In this document: one piece after another, positions 6,434 to 12,727 of the stretch | Layout of the letters: each line of letters begins with the position of its first letter | Position numbering within the stretch: position 1 is the stretch's first letter | Assembly: GCA_028717525.1 (NCBI GenBank) | Contig: JAQUNT010000012.1 | Span: forward strand, 1-14,366 | DNA length: 14,366 nucleotides | Source of the DNA: Elusimicrobiota bacterium | GTDB taxonomy: Bacteria; Elusimicrobiota; Elusimicrobia; UBA1565; UBA9628 | Direction: 5' to 3' | The notes under the pieces: generated by a model | The model's database searches: none | What the model was told of the DNA's origin: nothing | Seen by the model: only the letters and a program-made list of their open reading frames with translations | Program-made: the position numbers and the translations under genes

Positions 6434-8655
6434 CAGGGCTTAGCCGCGCCGAGCGCCTTCTTGACCGCGTCGAGGGCGCGTTTGGAGGTCTCGTCGCGCT
6501 GCTTCTTCTGGGCGTTCTGGACCACCGGCCGGACCTTCTCCTCGTTGTCGCGCACCGCGGCGGAGACCTCGTCGACACTGTCGCAGTCCAGGCTGACCTT
6601 GGGCGGATTCTGGCACCAGCGCTCCGCCAGCACCGGCTTGAGCGCGGTGCCGGAGCCCAGCTTGAGGACGCTCTCCTCCGTGAACTTAGCGATCTCCTGG
6701 TCCGGGATGGCCGCGTCCTTCTTGACCACGAACTCCGCCCGGTCCCAGCGCACCGCCGCCTTCTCGAGCTTGGGCAGGACCGGGCTGAGCCGGTTGACCA
6801 GCTGGACCTGCTCCTGGAACACGCCGGCCACCCGCTGGGACTCGCCTTGCACCTCCCGGACCCAGTCCTTCCAGTCCTGGGTCACCTTCAGAATCTCCGC
6901 CGTGTCCTGCGAGGTCAAGCTCAGCTCGTCGAGCAGCTGGCGGGCCTGCGTCAGCATGCCGGAGATGCGGTGGAGGTAGTCCTGGTCCTTGGCGCCGGCG
7001 GCGGCCCCGGAGCCCGTGAACCGGCATTCCTTGGCTTCGGCCGCGCCGCGGCAGACCGCCTCCAAGGCGGGCCCCACCTTCTCCCGGTTCAGCGCCGCAG
7101 CCGACTCCTCCACCTTGCGCAGGGGCGTGCGGCCGTGCTGGAAACCGTTCTCGATGTCGTCGTAGGCGCGCTTGAAGCCCGCGCAGCCGGTGTCCTTGGC
7201 CTTGGCGTCGATCTCCCGGACCGCGGACTGCCGCGCCTGCCGGTTGGGCGCCTCGCACTGCGGACAGACCGCGCCGGTGCAGGGGGCGCCCTTGGCCCAT
7301 TGGCAGACCCCCAGGACGCGCTGGTAGGAGTCGCAGCAGAGGCGGTTGACCGTGCATGGCGTCTTGGCCCGCGCCAGCTCGCGCGAGGCCTCCCGGCTGA
7401 CGGAGTTGGCCGAGGACTCGGCCTTGCCGTCGGCCTGCTTGCAGAGCCGGACCGCCTCGCCCAGCCGCGGCAGCACATCCGGACCGTCGAGGACCCCGTG
7501 CGCGCGCGCCAGGATGGCGTGGACGCTGCTCGCTTTGCCGCCGAGGGGGTCTTTGGCGAACCGCTGCGGGACCACGCCTTCGGCGCAGAGCAGTCCGCCC
7601 TGGTCGTGCAGGTTGACCTCGGCCACGGTCACGAGGCCGATGGCCCGCATGAGCTTCTGGGCCATGGGGTTGAAAGGCACTCCGCGCAGGTCCGCGCAGA
7701 TCTGCGCCATGGTCTTGCGGCCGAGCCCGCTCATGTCCGCGCCGCCGCGGCCGGTCAAGGCCGGCCGGGAGCCCTGCGGCGAGGCGGCCCCGCTGTCGAA
7801 GTCCTTCTGGCCCTGGTCCTTCACGGGCTCGGGCCTCTCGGTCTCCGGGGTCCGGGTCTCCTTCTTCTCGTCGCTGGGCTTGTCGGTCGGGGCGGCCGCG
7901 TCCGGGGTCGCGGCCTGGCGGTCGAACTCCCCGGAGACCACGTAGCTTTCCGGCGAGGCCTGCGGGTCGTAGGCGCTGGTGGCCGTCTGGTTGGGAGCCA
8001 GACGCGTGTAGTCGGAGCGCATCGCGGCGGTGTCGAGCCTGGCCGCGGAGCGCTCGTCCTTGAGCAGAGAGCGCAGCCCGCCTCGGCGCAGAGCGGAGAG
8101 GCTCCGGCGCCCGGCCTTGGTCCAGTTGTCCCTGGCCCGGGGCAGTCCCGACCAGGCGGAGGCGGCCGAAACCCCCGCGGCCGCGGCCTGCGAGAAGGAC
8201 TGCAGCCAGCCGGACGGCCGGCTCCTGCCGAGGCCGGGCCTGGGCAGGGGGGAGAGGGCGGAGGGCTGGACCGAGGCCGCGGGCCCCATGGGCAGAGCGG
8301 AAGGGTCGCGCGCGTCGAGGGACTCTTCCGCCTGCGCCGCTTCCTGCGGTTCGGGCAGGGCCGTGCTCCAGTCCTCCGCGCCGGCGTCGGCAGCCGGACC
8401 CGCGACCGGCCAGCGCAGCCGGGCCGTCGCTCCGCCGCGCGTCCGGGGCGCGGGCGGGAATGCCGCGGCCGGGGCTGCGGCGTCCTCCAGCGCCGGGCGG
8501 GCCAGGTACTGCTCAGAGGCCGGGACCAGGAACAGCGCCCCGGCGCCGGCCAGGAAGAAGGACATCTCCCGGCTCTGGAACCGGGAGAGGCGCTGGAGCC
8601 AGGATGACGGGCGGGGACGGACCGAAAGGATCGGCCGCGGGCCGGGCCCGTTCAT
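6433..8655 (-). CDS. 740-residue membrane-anchored Cys-rich protein of unknown function
   Basis: I do not recognise this protein. It starts at ATG 8655, one base after the stop of the DUF2779 gene (TGA-C-ATG), so it is probably translationally coupled. A short basic N-terminus (residues 1-29) precedes one hydrophobic segment (about 31-47, MSFFLAGAGALFLVPAS), which reads as a signal anchor. A low-complexity Ala/Pro region (about 55-300) follows, with a charged stretch at 259-285. The ordered part (about 305-740) has 15 cysteines, seven of them in residues 434-467 (CTVNRLCCDSYQ, C451, C459, CPQC at 464-467), suggesting metal binding or disulfides. Beyond about 475 the chain is helical and coiled-coil-like (for example DYLHRISGMLTQARQLLDEL, 559-578). 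The Cys cluster would fit an oxidising periplasm or a zinc site; orientation cannot be settled from sequence. It is the last gene of the rmuC-DUF2779 operon and is followed directly by a palindrome. Confidence 0.75.
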   Translation of the reverse strand: MNGPGPRPILSVRPRPSSWLQRLSRFQSREMSFFLAGAGALFLVPASEQYLARPALEDAAAPAAAFPPAPRTRGGATARLRWPVAGPAADAGAEDWSTALPEPQEAAQAEESLDARDPSALPMGPAASVQPSALSPLPRPGLGRSRPSGWLQSFSQAAAAGVSAASAWSGLPRARDNWTKAGRRSLSALRRGGLRSLLKDERSAARLDTAAMRSDYTRLAPNQTATSAYDPQASPESYVVSGEFDRQAATPDAAAPTDKPSDEKKETRTPETERPEPVKDQGQKDFDSGAASPQGSRPALTGRGGADMSGLGRKTMAQICADLRGVPFNPMAQKLMRAIGLVTVAEVNLHDQGGLLCAEGVVPQRFAKDPLGGKASSVHAILARAHGVLDGPDVLPRLGEAVRLCKQADGKAESSANSVSREASRELARAKTPCTVNRLCCDSYQRVLGVCQWAKGAPCTGAVCPQCEAPNRQARQSAVREIDAKAKDTGCAGFKRAYDDIENGFQHGRTPLRKVEESAAALNREKVGPALEAVCRGAAEAKECRFTGSGAAAGAKDQDYLHRISGMLTQARQLLDELSLTSQDTAEILKVTQDWKDWVREVQGESQRVAGVFQEQVQLVNRLSPVLPKLEKAAVRWDRAEFVVKKDAAIPDQEIAKFTEESVLKLGSGTALKPVLAERWCQNPPKVSLDCDSVDEVSAAVRDNEEKVRPVVQNAQKKQRDETSKRALDAVKKALGAAKP

Positions 8656-8656
8656 G

Positions 8657-10126
8657 TCACACCGCGTACTGCTCGAGCACGCGCAGGATCTCCACCATGC
8701 CCAAGGTGTCCTGGCCGCAGTACTCGCGCAGGGCGGCCATGGTCTTCTTGGCCTGGGCCGCGCTCATCTTGCCGGCCATCAGGGCTTCGTAGGCCAGGAA
8801 GGCCATCACCCCGTCGCCGATGTCGAGGTGCTCGTAGTCCATGCCCGGCACCAGGGCGGGCAGGACCGACTTCAGGGATGCGCTGCCGCGCATGTCCGGA
8901 TGCACGAAGAGGTTGCTGCGGAAGGGCACGATGAGGTCCCAGAGCCGCTTCTTGATGCCGGTCAGGGCCTTGGCCTGCCTCGGGAAGGCTTCGGCCAGTT
9001 CGAGGAGGCGGCCGCCCTCGAAGCTCGCGTTGTAGACCACCACCGAGCCTTTGGGGCCGATGCGTCCGATGAGGAAATCGACCAGCCCCGCCCGAGGGTC
9101 CGACTTCGGGTCGCCCAGGTATTCCAGATGCTCGGTCTTTCCGCCCGGCTCGGCCTGCACGTGCAGGGAGGCCTGGAAAGGCAGGGCCTGGAACGGGCGC
9201 AGGCCGTCGTAAGGCGGGATGGCCGGCGCCACAGTCTCGAAGTCCAGGAAGTGGAGCGGATAGACCAGGCCGGCCAGGCATTTGCGGATGCCCGGGCCGT
9301 CGATGTGCGGCTCGCCGGACTTGGCCACGCGCACCTGGATCTCCTGGGCGTCGGTGAGGCCGAAGTCGGGGGGGATGTCCTCCAGGCGCATCACGCCCAG
9401 GTGGCGCAGCTCCGTGATGGTCCCGAAGTCGGCGCGCTTGAGGTCGTAGACGGAGTAGTCCGGGACGTGCTTCCAGCAGAAATCCCGGAAGTCGCAGTCG
9501 TAGGGCGAGCTGCACTGAGCGCCGATCTCGATCTCCGGCAGGACGTTCCCCAGGACCGCCCGCATGGCAGCGAGCGTCGCGGGAAGCTCCTTGAGGTGCG
9601 GCGCGCAGAGCGCGGTCACGTCCTCGGTGCGGAAGAGCTTGAGCGGGTCGACGGCCCCTTTGCGCACGTAGCCGTTGTCCACGTGCATGAGCAGGCCCCG
9701 GCGCGCCTTGAGGCCCGAGCCCGCGACCACGAAGTGCTGAACCGCCACGTCGGGAAGGTAGACTTCCTTGATCTCGGTGGAGGCCTTGACCTCGATGAGG
9801 TCCCAGCCGCCCTCGACCCGGACCAAGATGTCCGGCCGCGCCAGCACGTCGTCGTGGACGAAAGCGGCCTCGAAGAGGGTCTCGGCGCCCCGTTTCAGAG
9901 CGGCCGCGGTCTGCGCCAGGGCCTCGGGGATGTGGTCGTGGTCCGCGGCGATGAGGACCCCGCCCGGGAAGCAGCGGCGCGCGAGCTCCCCGACCTGGCG
10001 GCCTTGGTCGAAGATGCGCTGCAGGGCGGGCGAGACCGGCGCGCGCAGGTCGGGCCGGAAGTTGTGCAGCCACAAGGACTTGAGGCACTGCAGTCCGCGC
10101 AGGTACCGGGTCTTGGACAGGCGCAC
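8657..10126 (-). CDS. DUF2779 protein: Cas4/RecB-like Fe-S nuclease fused to a DEDD-type exonuclease
   Basis: A 489-residue protein. I chose GTG 10126, four bases after the rmuC stop, because GGGAG overlaps that stop at Shine-Dalgarno distance; ATG 10189 would add 21 low-complexity residues inside rmuC. The N-terminal half is a PD-(D/E)xK nuclease: D99 in ARPDILV, then E112 and K114 in LIEVKAST. Four cysteines, C14 (GLQCLKSLW) plus C205, C211 and C217 (CSSPYDCDFRDFCW), match the split arrangement that holds a 4Fe-4S cluster in Cas4 and AddB. The C-terminal half resembles an RNase H-fold exonuclease: D295/E297 in LHFLDFETV, VVVYNASFE (362-370), D397, and D473 in YCGQDTLGMVEI. Cas4-like nucleases process DNA ends; the real substrate of DUF2779 proteins is not known to me. 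There are no CRISPR genes nearby. It lies between rmuC and the 740-residue Cys-rich protein in one tight operon. Confidence 0.87.
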   Translation of the reverse strand: MRLSKTRYLRGLQCLKSLWLHNFRPDLRAPVSPALQRIFDQGRQVGELARRCFPGGVLIAADHDHIPEALAQTAAALKRGAETLFEAAFVHDDVLARPDILVRVEGGWDLIEVKASTEIKEVYLPDVAVQHFVVAGSGLKARRGLLMHVDNGYVRKGAVDPLKLFRTEDVTALCAPHLKELPATLAAMRAVLGNVLPEIEIGAQCSSPYDCDFRDFCWKHVPDYSVYDLKRADFGTITELRHLGVMRLEDIPPDFGLTDAQEIQVRVAKSGEPHIDGPGIRKCLAGLVYPLHFLDFETVAPAIPPYDGLRPFQALPFQASLHVQAEPGGKTEHLEYLGDPKSDPRAGLVDFLIGRIGPKGSVVVYNASFEGGRLLELAEAFPRQAKALTGIKKRLWDLIVPFRSNLFVHPDMRGSASLKSVLPALVPGMDYEHLDIGDGVMAFLAYEALMAGKMSAAQAKKTMAALREYCGQDTLGMVEILRVLEQYAV

Positions 10127-10130
10127 GGGC

Positions 10131-11186
10131 TTACTCCCGGCCGGCCTCGATGAGTCCCGCGGACCGGGGCGCGGCCAGGCTGACCCCACGCGTCAGGCTG
10201 GCCTCGAAGTCGGCCAGGCCCTGGCGCGCCTCGTCGAGGTTGGACTTGGCGTTGCCCAGCTGCTTGGAGGCCTTGTCCACGGAGTCGCGCACCTCGTGGA
10301 AGCGGGTCAGCAGGCCCTGCAGGCTCAGGTGCAGCTCCTGGGCCCGGTCCTGGAGCTGCTTGCCGGCCATGGCCACCATGACCAGGCGCAGGTAGGGGTA
10401 GAGGGTCTGGGGCGAGACCAGGATGACCTTCCTGGCCCGGGCGTAGCCGAACAGGTCCGGGCCGGAGTCCTCGCCGGTCTTGAAATCCACGATCTCCAGC
10501 CAGAGGCTCTCGGCCGGCACGAAGAGGAAGGCGAAATCGTGCGTGCCGCGCTCGGGGCGGATGTACTTGGAGGAGATGTCCTCGACGGAGCCCTTGACGG
10601 CGTTGAGGAAGGCGGTCCGCTCCTTGCGGCCGCCGGACCTCTTGAACTCCAGGAATTTGTCGATGTGGGCCTTGGAGTCGATGGGCAGCCAGCGCTCGGC
10701 GATCCGTACCGCCGCCTCGACCTTCTCCGAGGCGCCGGGGTCCGGGCTGTAGGGGAAAGCGAGGTCATCGTGGGGGAAGATGTTCTCCAGCAGGGCCTGC
10801 AGGTGCACCTCGGACTGGGGGCCGCGGCGCTGGGGGACCAGGAACACGTCGCGCAGCTCGGAGACGGTCTGCAGGCCGGCGATGAGCTGGCCCGTGGAGT
10901 TCTGCAGGCTATCGAGCGTGGCGCCGGCCGACTGGAGGCGCTCGCCGAGCTGGCCGGTCACCGCCTGGATGGAGGCCACGGCGGAGTCGGTTTTGTTCTG
11001 GAAGTCCGCCTTGGTGGACTGCAGCTCGGCGCGCAGCTGGCGCAGGGTCTCGTCCTTGTTGGCGTCGAGGCGCTGGGGCAAAGACTCGGCCGCGCGGGTG
11101 CGCTCGTCGAGGCGGGTCATGGCCAGGACCAGCCAGAGGACCACGGCCAGGGTCAGGAGGCTCAGGGCGGCGACGGCGTAGAGCAT
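10131..11186 (-). CDS. rmuC: RmuC family protein (membrane-anchored, coiled coil, nuclease-like domain)
   Basis: A 351-residue protein from ATG 11186. An in-frame ATG at 11315 would add 43 residues and run across the promoter, so it was rejected. Order of parts: a transmembrane anchor (about 3-23), a coiled coil (about 25-112) and the RmuC domain. Family motifs are RRGPQSEVHLQALLENIFP (120-138), WLPIDSKAHIDKF (166-178), and YIRPERGTHDFAFLFVPAES (208-227). A second helical region (about 275-330) follows. In E. coli RmuC limits recombination at inverted repeats, and its core is related to PD-(D/E)xK nucleases. The usual RGxWGE is here RRGPQSE, so the Trp-Gly is replaced. It heads a three-gene operon with the DUF2779 nuclease and the Cys-rich membrane protein. 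A TTGACT/TATCAT promoter ends nine bases before the ATG; no Shine-Dalgarno is visible. Confidence 0.9.
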   Translation of the reverse strand: MLYAVAALSLLTLAVVLWLVLAMTRLDERTRAAESLPQRLDANKDETLRQLRAELQSTKADFQNKTDSAVASIQAVTGQLGERLQSAGATLDSLQNSTGQLIAGLQTVSELRDVFLVPQRRGPQSEVHLQALLENIFPHDDLAFPYSPDPGASEKVEAAVRIAERWLPIDSKAHIDKFLEFKRSGGRKERTAFLNAVKGSVEDISSKYIRPERGTHDFAFLFVPAESLWLEIVDFKTGEDSGPDLFGYARARKVILVSPQTLYPYLRLVMVAMAGKQLQDRAQELHLSLQGLLTRFHEVRDSVDKASKQLGNAKSNLDEARQGLADFEASLTRGVSLAAPRSAGLIEAGRE

Positions 11187-11195
11187 GGCTAGAGG

Positions 11196-11224
11196 ATGAT
11201 AGAACCCTTCCGGCCTTAAGTCAA
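11196..11224 (-). promoter_or_regulatory. rmuC: Promoter of the rmuC-DUF2779 operon
   Basis: On the minus strand TTGACT (11224-11219) and TATCAT (11201-11196) are 17 bases apart. The ATG at 11186 begins nine bases past the -10, leaving almost no leader. The -35 overlaps the region where a -35 of the opposing promoter (TATAAT, 11240-11245) would lie, so the two polymerases may compete. Confidence 0.65.
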
Positions 11225-11236
11225 TGGGGGCGGACC

Positions 11237-11245
11237 TGCTATAAT
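11237..11245 (+). promoter_or_regulatory. Extended -10 promoter element close to the 11254 ATG
   Basis: TGC plus a perfect TATAAT (11240-11245) forms an extended -10; eight bases separate it from the ATG at 11254. A weak -35 candidate, TTAAGT (11216-11221), is 18 bases upstream. AGAGG (11247-11251) is only two bases from the ATG, too close to act as a Shine-Dalgarno, so the transcript is probably leaderless. Confidence 0.6.
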
Positions 11246-11253
11246 CAGAGGCC

Positions 11254-12006
11254 ATGGAGCACGAGCCGACCCGATTCGGCGGCCGGGCCGCGGCGGTCCT
11301 GACCAGTCTGGCCATCGCGGGCTCGGCCGTGGGCGTGATGGTCTGGCAGCTCTCCCAGAAGGAGAAGCCCGTGGCCGGACAGTTCGGCCTGGACTCGGTG
11401 GCGCAGCGGCAGGCCGCGCCGGCCGGGCCGTGGCAGCCGGCCGCGCCTCAGTCCGGCCTGTACCTGGTCGAGCCCGGAGACTTCCCCCAGCCCGCGGCCC
11501 CGGCCGCGGTCCCCGGGAAGCCGGCGGCTGCCCCCGCCGATCCGCCGCCGGCCCCGGCGGCGCCCGGCTCGGCCGCCTCCGCCTTCACCGAAGCGGTGCG
11601 CCGCAGCGAGGACAAGGCCCGGGACCTGGCCATCGCGTACACGGAGCGCCATCCGGCCATCCTGCAGTACGGCCGGGACTGGATGAGCTATCCGGACCTC
11701 AAGAAGCTCAACGACGATTACATGCTCGGCCACGACCCGGTCAAGTTCCTGCGCGGCGCGGCCGGCTCCCGGAACTTCCGGGAGCTGGCGGGGAAGTACG
11801 CGCGCGACCCGGCGGTGCGCGCCTTCGTCAAGGACGCGCTCAAGCAGGCCCCGCGCGACCTGCTGAAGGCCTCCTCGGACCTGCTGGTGGAAGACGGCCC
11901 GCTCCGGGCCCTGACCTCGGACGCAGGCCAGGCGCTGGGCCTGCCCAAGGACTTCACGGAAGGGCTGGCGGACTACGACAAGAAGCCGGCCCAGCCGGCG
12001 CCCTGA
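11254..12006 (+). CDS. Single-pass membrane protein with Pro/Ala linker, unknown function
   Basis: A 250-residue protein not recognised as a named family. A short N-terminus is followed by one membrane segment (about 11-33, AVLTSLAIAGSAVGVMVW), a flexible Pro/Ala-rich linker (about 50-108), and a helical, charged domain (about 109-240) including RDWMSYPDLKKLNDDYMLGH (141-160) and AGKYARDPAVRAFVKDAL (179-196). The tail returns to Pro/Ala. The layout suggests an anchored domain held away from the inner membrane on the periplasmic side; orientation is inferred. It is transcribed divergently from rmuC across a 67-base shared promoter region. Its 3' end overlaps the 3' end of the convergent pgl gene by 34 bases (11973-12006). 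Confidence 0.75.
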   Translation: MEHEPTRFGGRAAAVLTSLAIAGSAVGVMVWQLSQKEKPVAGQFGLDSVAQRQAAPAGPWQPAAPQSGLYLVEPGDFPQPAAPAAVPGKPAAAPADPPPAPAAPGSAASAFTEAVRRSEDKARDLAIAYTERHPAILQYGRDWMSYPDLKKLNDDYMLGHDPVKFLRGAAGSRNFRELAGKYARDPAVRAFVKDALKQAPRDLLKASSDLLVEDGPLRALTSDAGQALGLPKDFTEGLADYDKKPAQPAP

Positions 12007-12716
12007 CCGGGCGGGATGCCGCCGGCCGCCTGTTTGTCGAGCAGGAACACCCCGCGGGCCGCTGCGCTCCAGACCAGCCGCGCCGGCGAAGCCGGTCCAG
12101 CGGGCCGGCCCAGCGCAGCCTTGAACGCAGCGGACTTCTCCGTTCCGCAGGCCAGGAAGAGACACAGCCCCGACCGGACCAAGGCGGGGATGGAGAGGCT
12201 CAGCCGGTCCGCGACGCCTTTGGGAGAGCGCGTGGCCAAGACCCAGCGGCGCTTCTCGACCAACTCCGGCCCGCCCGGGAAGAGCGAAGCCGTATGCCCG
12301 TCCTCGCCCAGCCCCAGCAGGCACAGGTCGAAGCCCGGCCAGGACCGGCCCGCAAAGACCGTCCGGAGCAAGGCCTCATAAGCCGCCGCGTCCCGCGCCG
12401 GCTCTCCCGAGCCCGTGGGCATCGGATGCACCTGGGCCTCCGGGATCGGCACGCGGCCCAGCAGCAGCTCCCGCGCCAGAGCGAAGTTGCTCTCCGCGTG
12501 GCCGTGCGGCACATAGCGCTCGTCCACCCAGAATAGTTCGGTGCTCTTCCAGGGCAAGGCCGCGGCAGCCAGGCGCTCGAACAGCAGGGCCGGCGTCCTG
12601 CCTCCCGAGAGCGCGGCCCGGAACACGCCCCTGGCCGCGACGCTCGCGCGAGCCTGCCGGCGCCAGAGCTCGCAGGCCCGCGAGGCGACCGCGGCCGCGT
12701 CCGCCAGGGACTCCAC
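11973..12716 (-). CDS. pgl: 6-phosphogluconolactonase
   Basis: A 247-residue protein of usual length for the SOL/DevB type. It hydrolyses 6-phosphogluconolactone, the Zwf product, to 6-phosphogluconate in the cytoplasm. Family motifs are ALSGGRTPALLFERL (35-49), FWVDERYVPHGHAESNFALA (62-81) and LLGLGEDGHTASLFPGG (133-149). I chose GTG 12716, 11 bases after the zwf stop; the ATG at 12836 would bury 40 extra low-complexity residues inside zwf. No strong Shine-Dalgarno precedes it, so the exact start is uncertain, and coupling to zwf is likely. The C-terminus carries a Gly-rich extension after the last core strand (GGIPPGQGAGWAGFLS), part of which is antisense to the convergent gene ending at 12006. 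Confidence 0.92.
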   Translation of the reverse strand: MESLADAAAVASRACELWRRQARASVAARGVFRAALSGGRTPALLFERLAAAALPWKSTELFWVDERYVPHGHAESNFALARELLLGRVPIPEAQVHPMPTGSGEPARDAAAYEALLRTVFAGRSWPGFDLCLLGLGEDGHTASLFPGGPELVEKRRWVLATRSPKGVADRLSLSIPALVRSGLCLFLACGTEKSAAFKAALGRPAGPASPARLVWSAAARGVFLLDKQAAGGIPPGQGAGWAGFLS

Positions 12717-12727
12717 CGCGGGCCCGG

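Noticed and set aside
6418..8607. A 729-codon open frame on the plus strand opposite the Cys-rich protein gene
   Set aside because: Its translation is dominated by Arg, Gly, Ala and Leu with no motif. It mirrors the GC-rich codon pattern of the minus-strand gene, which has a coupled start, a membrane anchor and a stop at the palindrome.
8030..10153. A 707-codon plus-strand frame opposite the DUF2779 gene
   Set aside because: It is a low-complexity antisense product, while the minus strand encodes clear nuclease motifs over the same bases.
6433..11186. A CRISPR-Cas locus, because the DUF2779 protein has Cas4-like features
   Set aside because: No direct repeat-spacer array and no other Cas protein are visible in the window. 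RmuC and DUF2779 also occur outside CRISPR loci.
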